Under the pieces are notes generated by a model. The model was not told the origin of the DNA. It was given only the letters and a program-made list of their open reading frames with translations, and did no database searches. A stretch of DNA of 64,000 nt from Allobaileyella intestinalis. GTDB lineage: Bacteria > Bacillota > Clostridia > Peptostreptococcales > Anaerovoracaceae. Below are positions 1 through 8,104 of this stretch, one piece after another; the stretch's first letter is position 1; the number at the start of each line of letters is the position of its first letter. The position numbers and the translations under genes were made by a program. Location of the stretch: contig NZ_VUNB01000005.1 in the NCBI RefSeq assembly GCF_009695865.1, positions 186,001 to 250,000 of the forward strand. The letters are read 5' to 3'.

Positions 1-1599
1 CTCTGGACTGACGGAAGGTATTTCATCCAGGCTGAGAAGCAGCTTAAGGATACCACTGTTCAGCTGATGAAGATGTTTGAGCCGGGATATCCTACGCTCA
101 CTGAATTCCTTATGGATCACCTGGAAGAAGGACAGACAGTTGGTTTTGATGGAAGAGTGGTTTCAAAGGATGAGGGAGATGCTTATGCCGCCGTTGCTGA
201 GAAGAAACACGGACACATTAAGTACGACATTGATCTCATAGATGAGATCTGGAAAGACCGTCCTGCCATGTCCACAAAGCCTGCATGGCTGCTTCCTGTA
301 AAGTATGCAGGAAAGTCCGCTGAGGAAAAAATCAGTGACATCCGTGAGAAAATGGCAGGGGCAGGAGCTGATATTCATGTGGAAACAACACCTGATGATA
401 TATGCTGGACCCTTAACCTGAGAGGCGACGATATCGACTATTTCCCTCTGATGCTCTCATACGCTGTTATTACACCAGATGAATATCATCTGTATGTTGA
501 TGAAGTTAAATTGAATGATGATCTGAAGAATTATCTGGCAGATCTCGGTGTAACCCTCCATCCATATAACGATGTATATGAGGATGTGAAGAAAATTACC
601 GAGGATCATAAAGTGATGATCGATCCCCACAAGGCAAACTATGCACTCTACAGCAATATTTCACCAGAGGTTTCTAAGGTGAACTGCATGTGCCCTGAGG
701 AGATGTTCAAGACTGTAAAGAATCCGGTGGAAATAGAGAATATAAAGAAGGCACAGGTTAAAGACAGTGTCGCTCACATCCGCTTCATGAAGTGGCTTAA
801 GGAGAATGTTGGGAAGACAAGAATCACTGAAATCAGTGCATCTGACAAACTAGATGAATTCCGGAAGGAAATGGGCAATTACATCAAGCCGAGCTTCGAA
901 CCTATATCGTCCTATGGGGAGCATGCAGCAATAGTTCACTATGCTCCGACACCGGAGACGGATATTGAGCTGAAGCCGGAAGGCATGCTTCTTACTGATA
1001 CAGGGGCAGGCTTCTGGGAAGGATCTACAGACATAACAAGAACCTATGTACTCGGACCTGTAACCCAGAAGATGAAAGAAGATTTCACGCTGGTTGCCAT
1101 AAGCAACCTGTCTCTTGGAAATGCAGTTTTCACATATGGAATCACAGGCGTTGCTCTTGATAACCATGCCAGGAACCCATTCTGGAAGCGCCGTCTCAAT
1201 TTTAATCATGGAACAGGTCATGGAGTGGGATATCTTCTGAACATTCACGAAAGCCCTGCCAGCTTCCGATCAAGATTTGTAGAAGGAGATACTGCAATCC
1301 TGGAAGAGGGAATGATCATCACAGACGAGCCGGGCTTCTATGTTGAAGGATCTCACGGCATCCGCCTGGAAAACGAACTCCTGGTGTGCAGCGACGTTAC
1401 TAACGAATTTGGTAAATTCATGCACATGGAGCCTATTACATGGATTCCATTTGATCTGGATGGAATAGATCCTGACTTCATGTCTTCAGAAGAAAGAGAA
1501 ATGCTGAACGACTATCATAAGAAGGTCTATGAAATCACTTCACCGTTCCTGAACGAAGAAGAACGGCAGTGGCTGCAGCATTACACAAGAGAAGTATAA
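1..1599 (+). CDS. Xaa-Pro aminopeptidase (M24, aminopeptidase P type), 5' truncated
   Basis: The frame is open from the first base and already encodes creatinase N-domain sequence (WTDGRYFIQAEKQL), so the true start lies upstream of the window; 532 residues are visible. This family removes N-terminal residues that precede proline, in the cytoplasm, using two metal ions. All five metal ligands are seen: Asp (codon 997) and Asp (1030) in the DTGAGFWEGSTDITRT stretch, His (1219) in HGTGHGVG, Glu (1327) in DEPGFY and Glu (1369) in RLENE. It is the large two-N-domain form. A degenerate paralogue lies at 39932-41839. A terminator follows directly, so it ends its transcript here. Confidence 0.93.
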   Translation, partial: LWTDGRYFIQAEKQLKDTTVQLMKMFEPGYPTLTEFLMDHLEEGQTVGFDGRVVSKDEGDAYAAVAEKKHGHIKYDIDLIDEIWKDRPAMSTKPAWLLPVKYAGKSAEEKISDIREKMAGAGADIHVETTPDDICWTLNLRGDDIDYFPLMLSYAVITPDEYHLYVDEVKLNDDLKNYLADLGVTLHPYNDVYEDVKKITEDHKVMIDPHKANYALYSNISPEVSKVNCMCPEEMFKTVKNPVEIENIKKAQVKDSVAHIRFMKWLKENVGKTRITEISASDKLDEFRKEMGNYIKPSFEPISSYGEHAAIVHYAPTPETDIELKPEGMLLTDTGAGFWEGSTDITRTYVLGPVTQKMKEDFTLVAISNLSLGNAVFTYGITGVALDNHARNPFWKRRLNFNHGTGHGVGYLLNIHESPASFRSRFVEGDTAILEEGMIITDEPGFYVEGSHGIRLENELLVCSDVTNEFGKFMHMEPITWIPFDLDGIDPDFMSSEEREMLNDYHKKVYEITSPFLNEEERQWLQHYTREV

Positions 1600-1640
1600 T
1601 TGAGCGAATCAGGACTGACCCGGAATTCGCAAAATTACGC

Positions 1641-1677
1641 AAAAAACTCCTCCCGAAAGGGAGGAGAATTTTTTTTT
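1641..1677. terminator. Bidirectional intrinsic terminator between aminopeptidase and serA
   Basis: A perfect 8-bp stem (CTCCTCCC/GGGAGGAG) with a GAAA loop is followed by nine T on the plus strand and preceded by six A, so it can stop both the plus-strand peptidase and the converging minus-strand serA. A second small hairpin (TGCTGC/GCAGCA, near 1687-1706) lies between it and the serA stop. Confidence 0.9.
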
Positions 1678-1714
1678 ACAAAAGAGTTGCTGCCGTAAAA
1701 GCAGCAGACATACC

Positions 1715-2854
1715 TTAGCCGATAACTCTGACCTTCAGTACGCCGTCAATCTTCTCAAGTGCAGAAGTATCAGTGCCTTCGCCAATCAGTGCGATTGCAT
1801 ATCCATACTCGGTTCTCTTCTTTCCATCTGTAAGGCCGCATACATTGTCAGCGCCTACAGCTTCTTTAACAGCGGAAGAAATGTCTTCGATTCCCTTGTA
1901 GAGAATGCAAGCCTTAACAGTGCCTTCCTTTGGATCAACAGTTACAGCCGGGAAGTTTACGGAGTTTCTGATGTTTCCGTTCTCAAAGTAATCCATCAGT
2001 TCGTCAACAGCCATAGCTGCGCAGTTGTCCTCTGCCTCTGCAGTGGAAGCTCCCAGGTGAGGTGTTGCGATTACACCAGGAACGTTGATCAGGTTCTCGT
2101 CTGCCAGGTCTGTCATGTACTTGCTGATCTTGCCGGACTTAACAGCTTCAAGAACGTCTTCCTCAACAATCAGGTCAGGACGTGCATAGTTCAGGATAAC
2201 GGCTCCGTCCTTCATGTGGCTGATCAGTTCCTTGTTGATCATGCCCTTTGTTGCAGGCAGTGAAGGAACGTGAATGGAAACATAGTCGCAAACTTCAACC
2301 ATCTCAGGAATGCTGTCATACATCTTGCAAGGTGCTGTAAGCAGAGGAGAAACAACTACGGAGTTACCTACTACGTTCATTCCCAGAGCGTGTGCAGCGT
2401 TTGCAACCTTTGCACCGATAGCTCCCAGTCCGATGATTCCCAGAGTCTTTCCTGAAATTTCTGTACCTTTGAACTGTTTCTTGCCTTTCTCAACCTGTGC
2501 AGCAACATCTCCTTCAAGAGAATCTGCCCAGGTAATAGCTTCATAAGTGTTCCTTGCTGCCATAATCAGTCCACCGATTACCAGTTCCTTAACGGCGTTT
2601 GAGTTGGCACCCGGAGTATTGAAAACAACAATTCCACGATCTGCACATTTATCAAGTGGAATATTATTTACGCCGGCTCCTGCTCTTCCGATGGCCAGAA
2701 GGTTGTCGGAGAAATCCATGTCGTGCATCTTGTAGCTTCTTACCACGATTCCTTCAGCTTTGTCCAGGTCATCGGTAAGCTCATAATTGTCTGTAAGACG
2801 ATTGAGACCTACCTTGGAAATGTTGTTCAGGGTTCCGATGTAATACTTCTGCAT
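1715..2854 (-). CDS. serA: D-3-phosphoglycerate dehydrogenase
   Basis: It oxidises 3-phosphoglycerate to 3-phosphohydroxypyruvate with NAD, the first step of serine synthesis. The 379-residue protein has a D-2-hydroxyacid dehydrogenase fold. The NAD-binding GLGAIG lies near residue 145, the substrate/catalytic Arg is in NYARPD, and the catalytic His is in ATPHLGAST. The last ~70 residues look like a short ACT-type regulatory domain, making it shorter than the ~410-residue enterobacterial enzyme. The start has an AGGAGG site (ATAGGAGGTAAATAAGAAATG). It is divergent from serC, which encodes the next pathway enzyme. The ~180-base leader contains a terminator-like hairpin, which suggests attenuation. 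Confidence 0.95.
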   Translation of the reverse strand: MQKYYIGTLNNISKVGLNRLTDNYELTDDLDKAEGIVVRSYKMHDMDFSDNLLAIGRAGAGVNNIPLDKCADRGIVVFNTPGANSNAVKELVIGGLIMAARNTYEAITWADSLEGDVAAQVEKGKKQFKGTEISGKTLGIIGLGAIGAKVANAAHALGMNVVGNSVVVSPLLTAPCKMYDSIPEMVEVCDYVSIHVPSLPATKGMINKELISHMKDGAVILNYARPDLIVEEDVLEAVKSGKISKYMTDLADENLINVPGVIATPHLGASTAEAEDNCAAMAVDELMDYFENGNIRNSVNFPAVTVDPKEGTVKACILYKGIEDISSAVKEAVGADNVCGLTDGKKRTEYGYAIALIGEGTDTSALEKIDGVLKVRVIG

Positions 2855-2941
2855 TTCTTATTTACCTCCTATGTTCTCTTCGTGAGAGAATCTGTATTCC
2901 AGATGTGAACATCACAATCCGGTCCGGTGATCATCCTCAGG

Positions 2942-2989
2942 AAAAAATCAGACCGCAGGCGAAGGCCGGCGGCGGGCTCTCGCAAGCCC
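2942..2989 (-). promoter_or_regulatory. Possible attenuator hairpins in the serA leader
   Basis: Read on the minus strand, the leader holds a GGGCT/AGCCC hairpin, then a GC-rich hairpin (CCGC...GCGG), then a short spacer and six T, all ~90 bases upstream of the serA start. A stem followed by a T-run inside a leader is the shape of a transcription attenuator. No T-box or known riboswitch consensus is recognised. Confidence 0.4.
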
Positions 2990-3036
2990 GTGTTGATATT
3001 CCTCTTTCCCTTGAAATCACTGAATTAACCCAAGTA

Positions 3037-3065
3037 AGTATAACATCTTGCTCCTTTACTTTCAA
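3037..3065 (-). promoter_or_regulatory. serA promoter
   Basis: On the minus strand TTGAAA (3065-3060) and TATACT (3042-3037) are separated by 17 bases. The element overlaps the oppositely directed serC promoter, so the two polymerases would compete for the same DNA. Confidence 0.75.
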
Positions 3066-3083
3066 CGTTATTAGTGCTACAAT
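3055..3083 (+). promoter_or_regulatory. serC promoter
   Basis: TTTACT (3055-3060) and TACAAT (3078-3083) are 17 bases apart, ~50 bases upstream of the serC start. The -35 region interleaves with the -35 region of the serA promoter on the other strand. Confidence 0.65.
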
Positions 3084-3131
3084 CCTTATGCTGTTTAGAC
3101 ACTTAAACAAAAAGTATGGAGGTATAGTCTA

Positions 3132-4223
3132 ATGTCTAAGTATGACCGCGTGTATAACTTTTCAGCAGGTCCTTCAGTCCTTCCTCTGGAGGTTCTGGAG
3201 AAGGTTCAGAGAGAGCTTTTGAACTACGACGGAACAGGTGAGTCCGTTATGGAGATGAGCCACAGATCAGCTGAGTTCCAGAAGATCATCGACGATGCAG
3301 AGAAGAACCTGAGAGATCTGATGAATATTCCTGATGATTACTATGTGCTCTTCCTTCAGGGAGGCGGTACACTTCAGTTCTCCATGGTTCCAATGAACCT
3401 TATGAGAAAGAATGGTAAGGCAGATTATGTTATTACCGGAAACTGGGCAAAGAAGGCATTCCAGGAAGCTCAGAAGTTCGGAGACGCCAAGGCCATCGCT
3501 TCTTCTGCTGAGTCCAACTTCTCTTACATTCCTAAGATTACAAAGGATGACATCAGAGAAGATGCTGACTATGTTTACATCTGCACAAACAACACAATCT
3601 ACGGAACACATTACAACACAGTTCCTGATGTAGGTGATAAGATTCTGGTTGCTGACATGTCTTCCTGCATCCTGTCAGAAGAGGTTGACGTTACTAAGTA
3701 CGGCCTCATTTATGCAGGTGCCCAGAAGAACATCGCTCCTGCAGGTGTTACCATCGTTATCGTAAGAAAGGACCTGGTAGGTCAGGCTGACGAGAAGACT
3801 CCTATCTATCTCGATTATGCTACTCATGCCAAGAAGGGCTCAATGTACAACACACCTCCATGCTTCTCAATATATGTAGCTGGCGAAGTGTTCAAGTATA
3901 TAAAGAGCATCGGCGGAGTTGCAGAGATGCACAGAAGAGACGTAAAGAAGGCAGGAAAGCTTTACGACTATCTTGATCAGAGCAAGCTGTTCAAGCCTGC
4001 AGTTGCAAAGGAAGACAGGTCCCTCATGAACGTTACATTTGTAACTGGAGATCCTGAGCTGGACAAGAAGTTCGTTGCAGGAGCAAGAGAGAGAGGAATG
4101 ATCAACCTGGCAGGACACAGATCAGTTGGCGGAATGAGAGCATCTATCTACAATGCTATGCCGGAAGAGGGCGTTGACGCTCTGATTGCATACATGAAGC
4201 AGTTCGAAGATGAGAACCTGTAA
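3132..4223 (+). CDS. serC: Phosphoserine aminotransferase
   Basis: This PLP enzyme converts phosphohydroxypyruvate plus glutamate to phosphoserine, the second step of serine synthesis. The 363-residue length is normal for the family. It opens with the typical YNFSAGPSVLP, and the PLP-binding lysine is Lys199 in GAQKN. TATGGAGG lies upstream of the start. It is divergent from serA. Its last 14 bases overlap the start chosen for the next gene, so the PBP5-like gene is probably co-transcribed. A phosphoserine phosphatase is not next to it. Confidence 0.96.
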   Translation: MSKYDRVYNFSAGPSVLPLEVLEKVQRELLNYDGTGESVMEMSHRSAEFQKIIDDAEKNLRDLMNIPDDYYVLFLQGGGTLQFSMVPMNLMRKNGKADYVITGNWAKKAFQEAQKFGDAKAIASSAESNFSYIPKITKDDIREDADYVYICTNNTIYGTHYNTVPDVGDKILVADMSSCILSEEVDVTKYGLIYAGAQKNIAPAGVTIVIVRKDLVGQADEKTPIYLDYATHAKKGSMYNTPPCFSIYVAGEVFKYIKSIGGVAEMHRRDVKKAGKLYDYLDQSKLFKPAVAKEDRSLMNVTFVTGDPELDKKFVAGARERGMINLAGHRSVGGMRASIYNAMPEEGVDALIAYMKQFEDENL

Positions 4224-5631
4224 GACAAAGAGACTTGAAATTTTCCCGGCGGGGAAGCTTAATAAACGCAGCATGATGGTGGCCATCTTGTCAGTGCTCA
4301 CTGCATTGACACTGATGACCACCATCAGTGTTACTCCGGCGTTTGCAGAAGATGCACCGGCACCTTCTGCAGAGGCCGCTGTTGTTATGTCCGCAACTAC
4401 GGGAGAAGTGATTTATTCCAATCACGGAGACCGGAAGCTGCCTATGGCCGGTGCAGCTAAGCTGATGACTGCCATGGTGGTGCTGGACAACATGCATAAT
4501 TACAAGGAGCTGAAGAACAAGATTCAGATAGACTCTGTTTCCGATGATCAGGGAGACCTTTTTCAGAAAAATGAAACAGTGTCTGTTAACGACCTCCTTT
4601 ATGCCCTGTTGATAAACGATTCCGATGAAGCAGCCTATGCCCTGGCAGTATATTCTTCCGGTTCCGTTGCAACATTTACAGGACAGATGAATCAGAAAGC
4701 ATCTCAGATGGGATTATTAAATACAAAGTTTACCAATCCTTCTGGTGCAAACGAAGAGGGACAGTATTCCACTGCTGTAGATACAGGCAAGATGCTGAAA
4801 GCCGCCATGAAGTATCAGAAGATCAGGAAAATTCTGGGTCTTACTTCATACACTATGAAGGCCACTGATATGTCTCAGGAAAGGACTCTTACCAGCAGAA
4901 ATGAGCTTCTAACAGGCGGTGAAGACGGCAGCCTTAAGCTAAGCGGAATTGAAGGCGGAATACTGAGCCATGAAACAGTTCCCCCATCTACAGATGAGGG
5001 AGGAACTCCGGTGGATTCCACAGTTTTTGCTGTTATTGGAGAGCGGGATGGAATGGCTGTAATGACCATTCTTATGAACGAGCCTGACAACAAGAGAGTG
5101 GAAGATGCCACCAACCTGATGAACTATGGATTCAAAAATGTAACGAAAAAAATAATCAGTAAAGAAGGAGTGGAGAAGGGAAAGGTCAGAGTCCGCTACG
5201 GTGAGGAAACAAGAGTTCCCGTTTACACTGCTTCAAAAGGTTATGTATATATTCCTCCTGAAGGAAGCAATTCTCTGGTCCAGGTAAAAACAGATATTTA
5301 CAGCAGCCTGAAGGCACCTGTAAAGGCCGGAACAAAGGCGGGAGAGCTGAAGATATATGTTGCTGACGAGTACCAGGGATCTGTAGACCTGATTGTTAAA
5401 CAAGATGTTAAGACTGGATGGTTCCCGTCATCCATCTATATTTCAAACAGGGCTACAATCATAATATGCGTCATTTTGCTGGCGATTTTTGCTGTTTTCC
5501 TCAGGATAATCCAGATAAGAAGACGCAATATCAAGCGGAAAAAGGCTCGCAGAAAGGCCAAAGCCATGGAGATTGCCAGGAGGCAGCTGGAAATAGAAGA
5601 AGACCGCAGGAAGAGAAACTGGTATTTCTGA
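4210..5631 (+). CDS. PBP5/DacF-like protein with degenerate active site (probable pseudo-carboxypeptidase)
   Basis: The overall fold matches D-alanyl-D-alanine carboxypeptidases: a signal peptide (hydrophobic residues ~22-40, likely cleavage after AFA46), a peptidase S11 domain (~50-280), a PBP5 C-domain, one membrane segment (~405-428) and a basic cytoplasmic tail. The three catalytic motifs are not kept. The SxxK position reads GAAK (81-84), the SxN position reads DSD (137-139), and the KTG position reads EGG (248-250). Carboxypeptidase activity is therefore unlikely; a structural or peptidoglycan-binding role is inference. The start is uncertain, with ATG 4210 or 4273 both possible and neither with a good ribosome site. 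It overlaps serC by 14 bases. Confidence 0.85.
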   Translation: MRTCKTKRLEIFPAGKLNKRSMMVAILSVLTALTLMTTISVTPAFAEDAPAPSAEAAVVMSATTGEVIYSNHGDRKLPMAGAAKLMTAMVVLDNMHNYKELKNKIQIDSVSDDQGDLFQKNETVSVNDLLYALLINDSDEAAYALAVYSSGSVATFTGQMNQKASQMGLLNTKFTNPSGANEEGQYSTAVDTGKMLKAAMKYQKIRKILGLTSYTMKATDMSQERTLTSRNELLTGGEDGSLKLSGIEGGILSHETVPPSTDEGGTPVDSTVFAVIGERDGMAVMTILMNEPDNKRVEDATNLMNYGFKNVTKKIISKEGVEKGKVRVRYGEETRVPVYTASKGYVYIPPEGSNSLVQVKTDIYSSLKAPVKAGTKAGELKIYVADEYQGSVDLIVKQDVKTGWFPSSIYISNRATIIICVILLAIFAVFLRIIQIRRRNIKRKKARRKAKAMEIARRQLEIEEDRRKRNWYF

Positions 5632-5650
5632 TGGTGCGGAACGGTGACAA

Positions 5651-7597
5651 ATGTTTGATATAGAAGCTGAACTGAAAAAACTACCGAAGACCCCGGGCGT
5701 CTACATGCATAAAGACAGCCTGGGGCAGGTTATATATGTGGGAAAAGCCGTAAATCTGAGGAACAGAGTGCGGTCATATTTTCGCAGCCAGGGACAGGCA
5801 GACCCCAAGGTCAGGGCAATGGTAGCCAACGTGGCCGAGTTTGATTACATTAATTGTGCTACAGAAATGGAAGCACTTATTCTTGAATCAAACCTCATCA
5901 AGAAATACATGCCTAAGTACAACATTCTGCTGAAGGATGACAAAACCTATCCATACATTGCGGTCACCCTGAAAGAAGAGTTTCCCAGGGTAATCAAAAC
6001 CAGGCTCCTCAAGAGAGACGGCAGCAGGTATTTCGGACCCTACTCGGACAGCGGCGCAGTCAGCCGAATTCTTAAAATGCTGGACGAACTTTATCCTGTT
6101 AAGAAATGCGAAAGGCTTTCCTTCCCCGATAATTTCCGGCCATGCCTGAACTACCACATAGGAAAGTGTACCGGACCATGTACCGGCCTCCAGTCAAAAG
6201 AAGATTACATGGAAATGATCAACCACATTCTCCAGATTCTTGAAGGCAAAGACAGGGAGTTAATAGAGCATCTTAAAGAACAGATGTATAAGGAGTCGGA
6301 AAAGCTTAACTTCGAGGAGGCCGCAAAATACCGGGATTACATTAAATCCCTGGAGATCCTTGGAGAAACCCAGCGGGCTACCATGATCGGTGAAAGGGAC
6401 AAAGACGTTTTGATTCCTCTTGCAACAGAAAAGAACACAATCGTGGTTCAGTACAAAGTGAGAGATGGAAAGCTCACAGGAAGAGAAGTCTTCTACATGG
6501 ACAGCGGAGCTGAATCCGGCGACAAAAAAGCTCTTCTGGACGCTTTCATCAAACAGTACTATCTCACATCAATGAGACTTCCTAAGGAAATCCTTTTGCC
6601 TGTTCACATAGATGACCAGGAGCTGATCTCACAGCTGCTGGACAAGACGAATGAAGAAAACTACAAAGAAAAGAGAGACGTAAATCACAGGACCAGGATT
6701 CTCGTCCCTGAAAGAGGTGACAAGAAAGCCATACTTGACATGGCTGTGTCAGATTCTCTCCAGCTCCTGAAAGATCTCGACCTGAGGGCTGCAAGAGATG
6801 CGGAGAGGAAGCAGGCCCTGAAGGATAAGGTGGAAAAAATAATTGTCCGCGCTGCGGAGATCAGCGGCTCAGAGCCATATCTCATAAACGAGGACGATGA
6901 CAGAGAGTACCGTGTTGAGGCCTATGATATTTCAAATCTCAACGGCCTTGACATGGTAGGAGCAATGGTGGTCTATGAGGGCAGGCGCCCTATAAGGAAG
7001 GATTACAGAAAATTCAGAATAAAAACTGCAGATGCCGGCGATGACTACGGAAGCTTGCAGGAGGTTATATACAGAAGGCTGAAAAGAGGAAAGGGAGGAG
7101 ATCCCGGATTCGACCACTTCCCTGACATTTTCTTTATTGACGGAGGTCTGGGGCAGGTCCACGCAGTTAAAAAGATTGTGGACGCCTTCAGAATGTCAAT
7201 TCCTGTGGTTGGCCTAGCAAAAGATGATGTTCACAGAACAAGGGCCATAGTCTTTGAAGACGGCAGTGAATATGACCTTAAGGGAGACAGCATGCTCTTC
7301 AGCTATGCCGGTACCATACAGGAGGAAGTTCACCGTTTTGCAATAACCTTCCAGAAGGACAGGAGGGGCAAGAGGATGATCGAATCGGGCCTGGAGAAGA
7401 TACCGGGAGTTGGGCCTAAAAGAAGACAGGCCCTTCTCAGTCATTTCAGAAGTGTTGATGCCATAAAAAAAGCTTCCTACGATCAGCTGATGGAAGTTGA
7501 TGGAATGAATTCAAAAGCTGCAGAAAGCGTTCTCAGATATTTTTCCGGACAATCGACTGCAGGCAGAGTACCTGAAAAAGGCCCGCGGCTCCATTAA
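5651..7597 (+). CDS. uvrC: Excinuclease ABC subunit C
   Basis: This is the dual-incision nuclease of nucleotide excision repair; it works with UvrA and UvrB in the cytoplasm. In 648 residues it shows the N-terminal GIY-YIG nuclease (GVYMHKDSLGQVIYVGKAV), a UVR helix pair near 200-235 (LNFEEAAKYRDYI), the RNase H-like second nuclease region, and a C-terminal helix-hairpin-helix pair (IPGVGPKRRQALLSHF). It starts 19 bases after the PBP5-like gene, with only a weak ribosome site. No LexA/DinR box was seen upstream. Confidence 0.96.
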   Translation: MFDIEAELKKLPKTPGVYMHKDSLGQVIYVGKAVNLRNRVRSYFRSQGQADPKVRAMVANVAEFDYINCATEMEALILESNLIKKYMPKYNILLKDDKTYPYIAVTLKEEFPRVIKTRLLKRDGSRYFGPYSDSGAVSRILKMLDELYPVKKCERLSFPDNFRPCLNYHIGKCTGPCTGLQSKEDYMEMINHILQILEGKDRELIEHLKEQMYKESEKLNFEEAAKYRDYIKSLEILGETQRATMIGERDKDVLIPLATEKNTIVVQYKVRDGKLTGREVFYMDSGAESGDKKALLDAFIKQYYLTSMRLPKEILLPVHIDDQELISQLLDKTNEENYKEKRDVNHRTRILVPERGDKKAILDMAVSDSLQLLKDLDLRAARDAERKQALKDKVEKIIVRAAEISGSEPYLINEDDDREYRVEAYDISNLNGLDMVGAMVVYEGRRPIRKDYRKFRIKTADAGDDYGSLQEVIYRRLKRGKGGDPGFDHFPDIFFIDGGLGQVHAVKKIVDAFRMSIPVVGLAKDDVHRTRAIVFEDGSEYDLKGDSMLFSYAGTIQEEVHRFAITFQKDRRGKRMIESGLEKIPGVGPKRRQALLSHFRSVDAIKKASYDQLMEVDGMNSKAAESVLRYFSGQSTAGRVPEKGPRLH

Positions 7598-7662
7598 TCT
7601 GAATCAGCCTGTTTAGAAAGCTTGCATTAATGGCCTATCCATGATACATTTACGTGGAGTTG

Positions 7663-7691
7663 TTGCCTGATTGGTGACAGAAAGCTATTAA
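7663..7691 (+). promoter_or_regulatory. Promoter of the DUF1292 gene
   Basis: TTGCCT (7663-7668) and TATTAA (7686-7691) are separated by 17 bases, just upstream of the AAAGGAG ribosome site of the next gene. Confidence 0.5.
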
Positions 7692-7713
7692 TTATACAAA
7701 AGGAGAAACAAAC

Positions 7714-8001
7714 ATGTCTGAGGAACTGACTAAGGACCTGGAAGAAGAACTCGATGAGGATGAAGAGTATATAACACTGGAGTTCAACGACGGAACAGCA
7801 GTTGACTGCTTTATCATCGGAATTTTCGATCTCGAAGATAAGGAATACATCGCCCTGGCACCTGATGACGGAACCGACGATGTATACATTTACGGATATC
7901 AGGACAATAACGATGAGACCTTTGAACTTCTTGATCTTGATGAAGAAGAGTTCAACGCAGCAGTTGCTGAGTTTGACAAGATCATGGAGGATCAGGAATA
8001 G
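7714..8001 (+). CDS. DUF1292 family protein (YrzB-like)
   Basis: A 95-residue, strongly acidic protein: about a third of its residues are Asp or Glu. The pattern YITLEFNDGTAVDCFIIGIF...EYIALAP is typical of the DUF1292 family, found across Firmicutes. Its function is unknown. The start follows AAAGGAGAAACAAAC. It is probably monocistronic, with its own promoter upstream and a hairpin downstream. Confidence 0.85.
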   Translation: MSEELTKDLEEELDEDEEYITLEFNDGTAVDCFIIGIFDLEDKEYIALAPDDGTDDVYIYGYQDNNDETFELLDLDEEEFNAAVAEFDKIMEDQE

Positions 8002-8056
8002 TCACAGATTATTCATTGGCAGGAACCCTGCCATTATTGAGATTTGAGAGTAGGAG

Positions 8057-8080
8057 CCGTCATACTTAATGGTATGACGG
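8057..8080 (+). terminator. Hairpin after DUF1292 gene, probable weak terminator
   Basis: A perfect 9-bp stem (CCGTCATAC/GTATGACGG) with a six-base loop is followed by TCTTATT, a poor U-tract. It may only attenuate read-through into the FAD protein gene 25 bases further on. Confidence 0.5.
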
Positions 8081-8104
8081 TCTTATTGTGTGCGGAGGAC
8101 TAGA

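Noticed and set aside
2855..3036. T-box or known riboswitch in the serA leader
   Set aside because: Hairpins are present but no T-box core or other riboswitch consensus could be found.
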